Assembly: GCA_031273185.1 (NCBI GenBank)
Contig: JAISSG010000091.1
Coordinates: 1 to 6,864 of the forward strand
DNA: 6,864 nt
Source: Treponema sp.
GTDB lineage: Bacteria > Spirochaetota > Spirochaetia > Treponematales > Breznakiellaceae
Direction of reading: 5' to 3'
The notes under the pieces are model-generated. The model was given only the letters and a program-made list of their open reading frames with translations. It did not search any database and was not told the DNA's origin. Below are positions 1 to 5,968 of this stretch, one piece after another (within the stretch, counting starts at the first letter, position 1; each line of letters opens with the position of its first letter). A program made the translations under genes and the position numbers.

Positions 1-1
1 G

Positions 2-664
2 CTCTTTTCCCAGGATTCAGGGACAAGGGAGCTGGGCGGCTCCATCCCGGAGGAGTTGCTCCGTCCCCGCAGGGATGAAACCCCCCGCTACCCGATAGAC
101 ACGGTCATTGGGCCGTTGGGTCAGGGTGATGCACCCAGGGAGGCATACGATGTCGCCCGCAGAGCGGCCGAGGCGCTGCTGGCGGGGACGAAAAGCGCCG
201 CTGTCCTTTCCACGGTAAACAGCGTGTTTCTTGATAGCTACATGAGCGCCCTCAACGAGGTAAACCCCCGGCTGTACCGCCTGGGCGGAGGGCGGGAAGG
301 GCCTGACGGCTCGGTTTCCTTTCTCGTGCGGTTTGCGGGAAGGGAACAGGGCATAACCGGCGAGCTGTTTGTCCGGCTGGAAGAGCGCCGTTCGGAAGAA
401 CGCCGTCCTGCAGCCATCCCCCCTGTAAGCGAAGAAGCGGTTAATGCCGAAAATGAGGAAGGGGACGATGTGCCGGAGGCGGTCCCGGCAGTTGCCGAAG
501 AGCAGCCGGAACCCCAGGAGCAGGAGGCACCGCCCGTTACGGTCACGGTTACAAGGGTCTGGATTTTTGAGGATCTTATTCTGGAAGAGCCGCGAAGCCG
601 CGAGGCGGAAAACACGCAAGGCCCCAACCGCTTCGACTTTTCCCCCTATGAGAGGTTTTTTTAA
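2..664 (+). CDS. Unrecognised protein, 3' part of a gene cut by the window edge
   Basis: The frame is open from the first complete codon (base 2) to TAA at 662-664, so 220 residues are visible and the true start lies upstream. A TTG at 56 could be read as a start, but the uninterrupted upstream frame argues against it. I do not recognise the family. Visible parts: an alpha-helical stretch rich in Ala, Arg and Leu (about residues 47-70); a segment with beta-strand character ending in GITGELFVRLEERR (about 104-130); an acidic Pro/Glu/Gln-rich linker (about 131-178) that looks disordered; and a final hydrophobic-plus-acidic block, VTVTVTRVWIFEDLILEEP (179-197). No membrane segment is visible in this part. 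The next gene starts 6 bases later in the same frame, so the two are probably co-transcribed. The function is unknown; it may be an envelope or cell-surface-associated protein specific to spirochaetes, but that is a guess. Confidence 0.8.
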   Translation, partial: LFSQDSGTRELGGSIPEELLRPRRDETPRYPIDTVIGPLGQGDAPREAYDVARRAAEALLAGTKSAAVLSTVNSVFLDSYMSALNEVNPRLYRLGGGREGPDGSVSFLVRFAGREQGITGELFVRLEERRSEERRPAAIPPVSEEAVNAENEEGDDVPEAVPAVAEEQPEPQEQEAPPVTVTVTRVWIFEDLILEEPRSREAENTQGPNRFDFSPYERFF

Positions 665-669
665 AAAAA
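656..669. other. T7A7 homopolymer palindrome at the gene junction
   Basis: Seven T are followed directly by seven A, forming a perfect 14-base palindrome that covers the last Phe codons and the TAA stop of the upstream gene and ends one base before the ATG at 671. AGAGG at 651-655 is the only Shine-Dalgarno-like sequence near that ATG, but at 15 bases it is farther away than usual. Such runs are prone to slippage. A change here would alter the end of the upstream protein without touching the downstream coding sequence. Confidence 0.6.
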
Positions 670-670
670 C

Positions 671-1903
671 ATGGCAACATCAGTCAGAAAAATTGAAAAA
701 GAATTTTTGCTGAAGGTTCTGTACGATGAACAGCTTCCTGCGATTTACCACAAGGATCGAACAGAGTATTTTTTCTATCTTGAAAAGCCGGTAAAAAACG
801 AGATGCATTTTAGTTCCGATTGTCCCCTGGACAAGCTCAGGCCAAAACACAGCATAGAACTGAAGTTTGACTACATGGGCAAGGTGATAACCTTTAGCGT
901 GGAGGTTATGCAGATCAAGAACCGGAATATTGTCTGCACGGTACCTGATTATCTGTACAAGGACCTTGGCCGCGCGTATTCACGGGTCAACATTCCGCCG
1001 GAGATGAAAGTGCAGTTTACCTTTCAGGGGGATCGCTACAATCTTTCCTTCCCCAAGGTACAGCAGTTTAATTCCACCGATCTCAGCCTGTTTTTTGATA
1101 ACACCGACACCAGGAATCTTGCCGGGCTTATCGATCAGATGGCATCGTGGATCAAAACAATTGCCACCAGCTACCAGCTGGTAATCTTCAGGGACACCAG
1201 GCCGTCTGCCACGGAGGAACGGATCGTTGCCGAGACGGGCAAGGCCCTGTACCTGCCCACGGTCAGGGAAGGCTTTCCCCAGGAAGACCCGTTTCCCCGC
1301 CCCCGGCTGATAACCGAGCAGATATTTCACCGCTACCTTGAAAGCATCGGCGTGGGCCAGACCTTCCTTGCCAGCACCACCGCCCGTTTTATCAAGGCAA
1401 AAGCGGAAGACGGATATTATTCCGATGCCTGGATTCCGATCCTCTTTCACGAATACGTGGTTGGCTACGTACATATCTGGATTGATGCCGGGGGATACCG
1501 CCCCTTTGACTATGCGGTGATTGACACCATGTACCAGTTTGCCAAGGTGCTGGCGCACTCGCTGGAAACCAACGGTTATTTTGAAGACGGAAAAATCAGG
1601 AACAGCACCTTTATGGGCAACATCATTGACATCAGCGCGTCCGGGCTATTGTTCTCCTACCCCCGGTCCGGTTTGTTTGCATTCCTGCTGCCGGACAGCA
1701 AGCTGACGGTCGGCATTACCACCCCGGATCGCAGCATTACGACAAACGCGGCAATAGTGCGCCGTTTTAAGGACGACGCCTATGGCTATTTTGGCTGCCA
1801 GTTCGAGGACATATCCGACGATGACCTTGGCTATCTGTTTGAATACATCTACGGCAAGCCCTTTACCGAGTTCGACGCACGATTCCTCGCCGGGCAGGTT
1901 TAA
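671..1903 (+). CDS. PilZ-like / DUF1577-like protein with a central GAF-like region (putative c-di-GMP receptor)
   Basis: A 410-residue soluble protein with no signal peptide or membrane segment. Residues 1-100 resemble the YcgR-type N-terminal beta domain that precedes PilZ. R101-AYS-R105 followed by VNIPP matches the PilZ RxxxR loop, and a beta-rich stretch follows, but its DxSxxG position reads Q132-F-N-S-T-D137, so it is degenerate. Residues about 140-302 look like a GAF domain, with the typical ending WIPILFHEYVVGYVHIW and a closing helix around 282-300. Residues about 308-398 form a second PilZ-like beta domain with a good D320-I-S322-A-S-G325 motif but no RxxxR just before it. PilZ proteins bind c-di-GMP and control motility or envelope functions. 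Binding here is inferred and is uncertain because the two signature halves are in different domains. I associate this layout with spirochaete DUF1577 proteins. The ATG at 671 is the first start after the upstream stop, and its ribosome binding site is weak, so translational coupling is likely. Confidence 0.8.
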   Translation: MATSVRKIEKEFLLKVLYDEQLPAIYHKDRTEYFFYLEKPVKNEMHFSSDCPLDKLRPKHSIELKFDYMGKVITFSVEVMQIKNRNIVCTVPDYLYKDLGRAYSRVNIPPEMKVQFTFQGDRYNLSFPKVQQFNSTDLSLFFDNTDTRNLAGLIDQMASWIKTIATSYQLVIFRDTRPSATEERIVAETGKALYLPTVREGFPQEDPFPRPRLITEQIFHRYLESIGVGQTFLASTTARFIKAKAEDGYYSDAWIPILFHEYVVGYVHIWIDAGGYRPFDYAVIDTMYQFAKVLAHSLETNGYFEDGKIRNSTFMGNIIDISASGLLFSYPRSGLFAFLLPDSKLTVGITTPDRSITTNAAIVRRFKDDAYGYFGCQFEDISDDDLGYLFEYIYGKPFTEFDARFLAGQV

Positions 1904-1909
1904 GGGATG

Positions 1910-1984
1910 AGGGAAGAAGGAAGAAGAAGAAGACTCACACAGAGGCACTAAGGCACATCGTACCTTCGGTACGCGGCACGGAGG
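1910..1984. repeat. Left inverted-repeat arm, purine-rich with GGCAC units
   Basis: The arm begins with AGGGAAGAAGGAAGA (1910-1924), which is exactly the reverse complement of 2595-2609. It continues with an extra GAA/AAG microsatellite stretch absent from the right arm (about 1925-1933). The CTCACAC...AAGGCAC block (1934-1956) matches the reverse complement of 2570-2592 with two mismatches in 23 bases. GGAGG at 1980-1984 pairs with 2565-2569. Between 1956 and 1980 the left arm carries a 23-base insertion. Short units ending in GGCAC recur (1945, 1952, 1975), giving the arm a tandem-repeat character. It starts 6 bases after the upstream stop codon. Confidence 0.75.
1957..1979. repeat. 23-base hairpin insertion inside the left arm
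   Basis: Compared with the right arm, the left arm has 23 additional bases here. They contain the perfect hairpin CGTACC-TTC-GGTACG (1959-1973) and lie between two copies of GGCAC (1952-1956 and 1975-1979). This is what a small insertion with a 5-base duplication, or a slippage duplication, would leave. No T-run follows the hairpin, so it is a poor candidate for an intrinsic terminator, although it is the only strong short hairpin downstream of the gene ending at 1903. Confidence 0.55.
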
Positions 1985-2023
1985 TAAGAGGGAAGGGGGA
2001 GAGATGGTGACTAGTACCCTTGC

Positions 2024-2080
2024 GTGACCCGTGAAATAATTGATCGCATAATCAAAAATGTAGAGGTTGAATTTGATTGA
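2024..2080 (+). other. Short coding-like remnant at the left edge of the AT-rich core
   Basis: Read from GTG at 2024, this frame gives 18 residues, MTREIIDRIIKNVEVEFD, ending at TGA 2078-2080. The residues look like a protein tail, and the segment crosses the change from GC-rich to AT-rich DNA. It lies in the same frame as, and 6 bases before, the GTG at 2087. It may be the truncated end of a gene that came in with the core. At this length chance is a real alternative. Confidence 0.2.
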
Positions 2081-2475
2081 AAACAGGTGAAGTTCTTGTT
2101 ATTTTCGGTTCTTATTTTCTTCATAGGGTTTGCATTCGGGCATATTTTTCATATATTAGCAAAACAAGTGCAGTAATAAAAATAAGAAACGATTCGAGTT
2201 TTTTCTTAAGAACAACAGGATTATATTTATTAAAATGTAAAAATGGTATAAATAAAATAAGTTATATTATTGTTATATTAATTGCTTTTGAAATATTATT
2301 TTTGCCATCTTCAGCGATTGTCTTTTCACTGATAATATTAAATATTATTAATTTTAATGAAATATATTACATAATAAAAATAATGTTTTGGTATATATGG
2401 ATTGTATGGCAAATTATGACAGTATTGTTTATATATATCATGAAAACAAAAAAAACAAAAGTGACACAACATTAA
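2077..2475 (+). CDS. Small hydrophobic putative membrane protein, AT-rich orphan
   Basis: The frame encodes 132 residues from TTG at 2077 to TAA at 2473-2475. GAGG at 2063-2066, 10 bases upstream, is a plausible ribosome binding site. Residues about 61-93 are very hydrophobic and could form one long or two short membrane helices with a kink at PSS (77-79). Residues 97-122 form another, with WYIWIVW in the middle. The tail KTKKTK is basic, which favours a cytoplasmic C-terminus. Codons are strongly AT-biased (ATA, TTA, AAT and AAA dominate), unlike the flanking genes, so the gene was probably acquired. The first 30 or so residues look less natural than the N-terminus available in another frame (2087-2176), so a frameshift is possible. 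No family is recognised; small membrane proteins of this type occur as toxins, immunity proteins and phage or plasmid proteins, but nothing here selects among them. Confidence 0.4.
   Translation: MKTGEVLVIFGSYFLHRVCIRAYFSYISKTSAVIKIRNDSSFFLRTTGLYLLKCKNGINKISYIIVILIAFEILFLPSSAIVFSLIILNIINFNEIYYIIKIMFWYIWIVWQIMTVLFIYIMKTKKTKVTQH
2087..2176 (+). other. Alternative-frame membrane-type N-terminus overlapping the AT-rich gene
   Basis: From GTG at 2087 this frame reads MKFLLFSVLIFFIGFAFG and continues to HILAKQVQ before TAA at 2174-2176, 29 residues in all. Lys followed by a hydrophobic helix is a typical start of a membrane protein. A step back of one base at AAAA (2161-2164) would join it to the frame ending at 2475, giving a single protein of about 128 residues with an extra N-terminal helix. 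This may show a disrupting frameshift, a sequencing error, or recoding. No convincing Shine-Dalgarno sequence stands just before the GTG. Confidence 0.3.
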
Positions 2476-2564
2476 TTGCTATAAGAATAATTTGGTAGCG
2501 CACATCACCCCGGTTTGCTACGGCTAGGTTGGTCGCTACGCTCACTCCCTCTCCTCCTCTCTCC
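2476..2564. other. Right shoulder of the cassette, non-coding with short repeats
   Basis: After the AT-rich gene the sequence returns to high GC near 2494. GCTACG occurs twice (2517-2522 and 2535-2540). GTAGCG at 2495-2500 is the inverse of CGCTAC at 2534-2539, so a weak hairpin enclosing this stretch is possible. From about 2541 it becomes a pyrimidine tract of CTC and CCT units leading into the right arm. The opposite shoulder (about 1985-2010) is correspondingly purine-rich. No gene is visible. Confidence 0.5.
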
Positions 2565-2609
2565 CCTCCGTGCCTTCGTGCCTCCGTGTGAGACTCTTCC
2601 TTCTTCCCT
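2565..2609. repeat. Right inverted-repeat arm, pyrimidine-rich on the plus strand
   Basis: The reverse complement of this segment reproduces the left arm: an exact 15-base outer block (2595-2609), then a 23-base block with two mismatches (2570-2592), then GGAGG (from 2565-2569). It lacks the GAA expansion and the 23-base hairpin of the left arm, so it probably shows the more basic form of the repeat. It ends 4 bases past the mutS2 stop codon. Confidence 0.75.
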
Positions 2610-2613
2610 GCCT

Positions 2614-5022
2614 TCACTTCAATACAACTTCCGTCCTGCCGAAGCCGCCGAGTTCGGGGCGGGAGAAATAGTAGTCGGCAACGGACGGTTCTTTTTTGAG
2701 CCAGTCGTGGACGCCTTTTTGTAAAATGCCGTCCCCCTTGCCGTGTACTACGGAAAAGCCTCCCAGCCCGTGCAGTACCGCCGCATCGATCTGGCGGCGC
2801 AACGCCTCGAACGCTTCCTCAAGACGCAGTCCGCAGAGGTTGATTTCGGCGCGGGCGGCGGGGATCGCGGCAAGTTCTACCGAGGCGGCCACGGGCTTAC
2901 GCGGCAAGGGGGTGGCGGGAACAAGTTCCCGTTCGGGGTAGCTTACCTTGAGCGGACCGATCTCCACAACCCAGGCATTTTCGCCGGCGCTTTTTTTTGC
3001 CCTGCGAACCAGCACCCCGCGCCGCCGCTGCTCTCCGGCCAGCACCTCCATGCCCGGGGCAAAGTCTGTTGTGCCACCGTCGTCGGTTCCACGTTGGTTT
3101 TCAGCACGACGGCGTTCCCCGGCAATGGCCCGTTCCTCTTCCTCCAGTGCGGCGTCCTCGGCCTCAACGGTGCGGGCCAGCTCTCCCAGAAATTCCTTTA
3201 CCTTGAGGGTCTTCTCGCGGGTCAGCTCCTCTTCGCGCAGTTCCCGCACAAGGTTTTCAAGGGTTTTGCGGCTTTCGTCCAATAGCAAGCGCAGTTTTCC
3301 GGCAAGCCCGGCCTTAAGTTCCAGCTCTTTCTGCCGTAGCCGCAGTTCCTTAAGGTCGGACTGGCGGAGGTTGTCCTTCAGCCGCGATTCTTCCAGCCGC
3401 GCTTTTTCGGCAAGGGCGTCAAGCTCCTGATGTTTTTCCTTAAGGCCGCTGATCAGGGCCGACACGTCGGAATGGCCGGAGTCCAGATAGCTTTTGGCCC
3501 CAGCGACAAGGCTCTCGTCCAGACCGTTGCGCGCGGCAATCTCCAGCGCACGGCTTTCGCCGGGTATGCCCGTGATGATACGGTACGTGGGGGAAAGGGT
3601 TGTAACGTTAAATTCCACGGAGGCGTTTTCCACCTGCTGGCGGCTGTACCCGTAGTTCTTCAAAATGCCGTGGTGGGTGGTGACCAACAGGCGGGTGTTT
3701 TTTTCGATAAGGTGATCGAGTATGGCCATGGCGATGGCGCTGCCCTCGTGGGGGTCGGTGCCGGAACCAAGCTCGTCCAACAGCGCCAGCGAACGTCCGG
3801 TGGAATGGGCGATGATTCCAGCGATGTTGGTAATATGGGCGGAAAAGGTTGAAAGCGATTGCCCGATGGACTGCTCGTCGCCGATGTCGGCAAAAATGCT
3901 GTCAAATACGGGCAGGACAGTACCTTCACCGGCGGGCAGGGCAAGGCCGATCTGGTTCATCATGGCAAAAAGGCCAACGGTTTTAAGCGCAACGGTTTTA
4001 CCGCCGGTATTCGGGCCGGTGATGATCAGCGCCCGTATGCCGTCATCCACGACAAGGTCGATGGGAACGGCATTTTTGACAAGGGGGTGGCGTGCCTGCA
4101 CGAGGGCCAGACGCTGCGAACGCAAGTCCGGGGCAAAGGTTCCCGATGTTTCCAGCGCGTACCGAGCCTTTGCCATTAACACTTCAACGCTTAATATCAT
4201 TAAGCGTAACGCCGTTAATGCTTCACTGCTTTCTGACAGGTTCTGTGTTACACCGAGCATTATTTTTCTGATTTCGGCGTCAAGGTTGCGGTTTTCGATA
4301 AGGATTTCGTTGTTTTTTTCCACAACGTCTTCCGGCTCAACAAATATCGTCTGCCCGCTTGACGAAACCTCGTGCACTATGCCCCGTATCCTGCCGCGAA
4401 AATTCGCTTTAATGGCCAGCACGGTTCTGCCGTCCCGCTGTGACGGCACCGTCGATTGCAGCATGCGTCTGGTTTCCTCATGTGTCGTGTAGCGCGAGAC
4501 GGCAGTTTCCAGCGCGGTGTTCAGTTTTTTTATCCGTTGTCTGATGGCCCGCAGTTCCGGCAGGTGGCGGAGGTTTCCCTCCCGATCCATGACGCGGAAC
4601 ACGGCGTCGGCAAGCTCCCCGCAACGGGGCGTACGGGAGAGCATCTCGGCAAAAATCGGCTGGGGCGACAGCCATTCGATCAGCTCCCCGCCGCGCTCGA
4701 CGAACAGGCCGATGGCGCAGGCTTCGTCGATTGCAAGGATCATCCCCTCGACATTGAGTTTGGGGAGCAGGAAGCCGATTGACGGCAGGTATCGGCGCGG
4801 CTCGCCACCTGCTTCGTTAATGCGGGAAAGTATCGCTTTGACGGCCTCTTTGGTTTGTGCCACCGCGTCAGGATCGCCCAATGGCGTTTCGTCGCGGATC
4901 ATCGCCGAGGCTTCTTCGCTGTTGGCTCCAGCGGCAAGCCGATCCAGTATGCTGGCGAAATCAAGGAGTTGCAATGTTTTTTGCACTAAAATGTTTTTAT
5001 CAATTACCATATTAATCGACAT
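2614..5022 (-). CDS. mutS2: MutS2 family ATPase with C-terminal Smr domain
   Basis: 802 residues, close to the family's usual length of about 780-790. In order: N-terminal core and clamp (about 1-320), with RxRGIVHEVSSSGQTIFVEP near 211-230 as is typical of the family; the ABC-type ATPase with Walker A GPNTGGKT (336-343), the STFSAH signature (391-396) and Walker B LALLDELGSGTDP (412-424); a long charged coiled coil (about 525-645); a small beta domain (about 655-705); and Smr (about 727-802) with HGKGDG at 760-765. MutS2 proteins lack the mismatch-recognition domain of MutS. They have been linked to suppression of homologous recombination and, in Bacillus, to collided ribosomes. The Smr LDLHG/LDLRG-type motif here reads INLCG (727-731), so nuclease activity is doubtful. 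ATG at 5022 overlaps the rsgA end by 11 bases. ATG at 5010, one base after the rsgA stop, would give 798 residues and is equally possible. Neither has a clear Shine-Dalgarno sequence, so coupling to rsgA is likely. Confidence 0.95.
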   Translation of the reverse strand: MSINMVIDKNILVQKTLQLLDFASILDRLAAGANSEEASAMIRDETPLGDPDAVAQTKEAVKAILSRINEAGGEPRRYLPSIGFLLPKLNVEGMILAIDEACAIGLFVERGGELIEWLSPQPIFAEMLSRTPRCGELADAVFRVMDREGNLRHLPELRAIRQRIKKLNTALETAVSRYTTHEETRRMLQSTVPSQRDGRTVLAIKANFRGRIRGIVHEVSSSGQTIFVEPEDVVEKNNEILIENRNLDAEIRKIMLGVTQNLSESSEALTALRLMILSVEVLMAKARYALETSGTFAPDLRSQRLALVQARHPLVKNAVPIDLVVDDGIRALIITGPNTGGKTVALKTVGLFAMMNQIGLALPAGEGTVLPVFDSIFADIGDEQSIGQSLSTFSAHITNIAGIIAHSTGRSLALLDELGSGTDPHEGSAIAMAILDHLIEKNTRLLVTTHHGILKNYGYSRQQVENASVEFNVTTLSPTYRIITGIPGESRALEIAARNGLDESLVAGAKSYLDSGHSDVSALISGLKEKHQELDALAEKARLEESRLKDNLRQSDLKELRLRQKELELKAGLAGKLRLLLDESRKTLENLVRELREEELTREKTLKVKEFLGELARTVEAEDAALEEEERAIAGERRRAENQRGTDDGGTTDFAPGMEVLAGEQRRRGVLVRRAKKSAGENAWVVEIGPLKVSYPERELVPATPLPRKPVAASVELAAIPAARAEINLCGLRLEEAFEALRRQIDAAVLHGLGGFSVVHGKGDGILQKGVHDWLKKEPSVADYYFSRPELGGFGRTEVVLK
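4174..4220 (-). other. Nested hairpin inside mutS2 with a TTA leucine cluster
   Basis: A perfect 9-base-pair stem, ACGCTTAAT (4187-4195) with ATTAAGCGT (4199-4207), closes a 3-base loop. Around it, after a symmetrical 6 by 6 internal loop, CATTAAC (4174-4180) pairs with GTTAATG (4214-4220). In the mRNA this covers the codons for LTALRLMILSVEVLM of MutS2. All five leucines in this stretch are TTA, which gives the stem its sequence. It may be a local mRNA structure, or a chance product of the TTA run. Confidence 0.55.
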
Positions 5023-5968
5023 GGTTTTTGCCCGAAAGCTCGTCGTGTATCCGCAAAAAGCTCGTGTACCGATCCTCGTGGATAATGCCGGCGGCCACGG
5101 CTTCCATAATCTTGCAGCCCGGCTCGATCCGGTGGGAACAGGAAAGGCCGTAGGAGCATTTCCCGGCAAGCGATGCAAATTCCCCCATGTGCAAAATTAT
5201 GTCGTCCGGGCCGATGTCGTCCGGCACAAAGCGCCGTATCCCCGGCGTGTCGATCAGCCAGGTCACATCGTCAATCTCCACCACCGAGGCAAGGGTGGTT
5301 GTGTGGTTGCCCCGGTCGTATTTTTCATTAATGGCTCCGGTTTTAATGTCCAGCCCCGGCAACAGGGCGTTGATAAGGCTGGACTTGCCCACCCCCGACT
5401 GCCCCGTCAACACGGATCGTTTCCCGCCGATACGTTCGCGCAGATCGTCAAGCCCCTCGCCAGTTTTTGCGGAAACCTCGCACACTTCAAAGCCGATACG
5501 CCTAAAATCCTCCAGCCGTTCGTCGGCGTCAAGGCGGTCTTCACAGCCGTCTTCCCCGTCAAGATCTATTTTATTGCAAACAATAACGGCAGGAATATCC
5601 GCGATGTCCGCCTGCAACAGCACCCGGTCAAGAAATCGGGGTCTGAACGGCGGGGAACTGCGGGTGGTCATGCAAAGGACCTGATCGATGTTCGCGGCAA
5701 GCAGTTGGGTTTGGCTTCCTTTTTGGTTAAAACGGCTAAAAAGATTTTTTCGATCTTCCACCGCGATGATCATTGCAGTCCCAGGGTGTCCCGGATCGAT
5801 CTCAAACTGTACCCGATCCCCGGGGGCGAGGGGGTTGTAGAAGCCCTCTGTGCCTTTAAGGATTTTTCCTTTTATACGGCACTGGATGTCGGTACCATCG
5901 GCCTGATCGGGGCGCACGGTAATGATGTTCCGCGAGCCGCTTAACACGACACCGGACTGTCCGCTCAT
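5012..5968 (-). CDS. rsgA: Ribosome small subunit-dependent GTPase A (RsgA/YjeQ)
   Basis: 318 residues, the usual length. RsgA is a circularly permuted GTPase that binds the maturing 30S subunit, checks the decoding site and promotes release of assembly factors on GTP hydrolysis. It acts in the cytoplasm. An OB-fold occupies about residues 1-75. The G motifs appear in permuted order: G4 NKID (132-135), G5 SAK (166-168), G1 GQSGVGKS (189-196), G2 GNHTTT (220-225; more often GRHTTT, with the catalytic-type His222 kept) and G3 DTPG (240-243). The C-terminal zinc site is complete: C271, C277, H279 and C285. The start ATG overlaps the murI stop as ATGA (5965-5968), a classic coupled junction, with GGGG a few bases upstream. 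The end overlaps or abuts mutS2, placing it in the middle of a murI-rsgA-mutS2 operon. Confidence 0.96.
   Translation of the reverse strand: MSGQSGVVLSGSRNIITVRPDQADGTDIQCRIKGKILKGTEGFYNPLAPGDRVQFEIDPGHPGTAMIIAVEDRKNLFSRFNQKGSQTQLLAANIDQVLCMTTRSSPPFRPRFLDRVLLQADIADIPAVIVCNKIDLDGEDGCEDRLDADERLEDFRRIGFEVCEVSAKTGEGLDDLRERIGGKRSVLTGQSGVGKSSLINALLPGLDIKTGAINEKYDRGNHTTTLASVVEIDDVTWLIDTPGIRRFVPDDIGPDDIILHMGEFASLAGKCSYGLSCSHRIEPGCKIMEAVAAGIIHEDRYTSFLRIHDELSGKNHVD

Larger units (their letters stand above)
1910..2609. mobile_element. AT-rich cassette bounded by imperfect inverted repeats (possible mobile element)
   Basis: The gap between the two convergent stop codons (1903 and 2614) is almost entirely this element. 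Its ends are inverted repeats of each other (1910-1984 and 2565-2609). Inside are GC-rich shoulders (about 1985-2030 and 2495-2564) and a core of about 460 bases that is overwhelmingly A+T, unlike every gene around it. The core has a single sizeable frame, for a small hydrophobic protein. No transposase, integrase or reverse transcriptase is visible, and I see no clear target-site duplication outside the arms. It could be a non-autonomous element, a cargo gene captured between repeats, or two copies of a dispersed repeat that happen to face each other. The family is not recognised. Confidence 0.45.

Noticed and set aside
17..619. Minus-strand frame of 200 codons opposite the first gene
   Set aside because: It is rich in Arg, Pro and Cys without domain structure, and is antisense to a frame with good protein character that runs unbroken from the window edge and couples to the next gene.
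1959..1973. Intrinsic terminator for the PilZ-like gene
   Set aside because: The stem is short and is followed by CGGCACGG, not by a T-run, so it does not fit a rho-independent terminator.
1910..1984. CRISPR-like array in the GGCAC repeats
   Set aside because: The units are only 7 to 8 bases, have no regular spacers, and no cas gene is present.
2040..2052. Promoter for the AT-rich gene (TTGATC and CATAAT)
   Set aside because: The two boxes are adjacent instead of about 17 bases apart, and such matches are expected by chance in AT-rich DNA.
2515..2724. Plus-strand frame of about 69 codons over the right arm
   Set aside because: It is made of repeat-arm pyrimidine tracts and the antisense of the mutS2 end, with no independent coding signal.
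5023..5178. N-terminal extension of MutS2 to an upstream ATG at 5178
   Set aside because: The extra 52 residues are antisense-like low-quality sequence in another frame of rsgA. MutS2 proteins begin close to the KTLQLLDF segment, so the start is at 5022 or 5010.
4517..5944. Long plus-strand open frame (475 codons) opposite mutS2 and rsgA
   Set aside because: It lies wholly antisense to two well-identified genes and crosses their junction. Its protein has no coherent motifs. It reflects the lack of stops opposite GC-rich codons.
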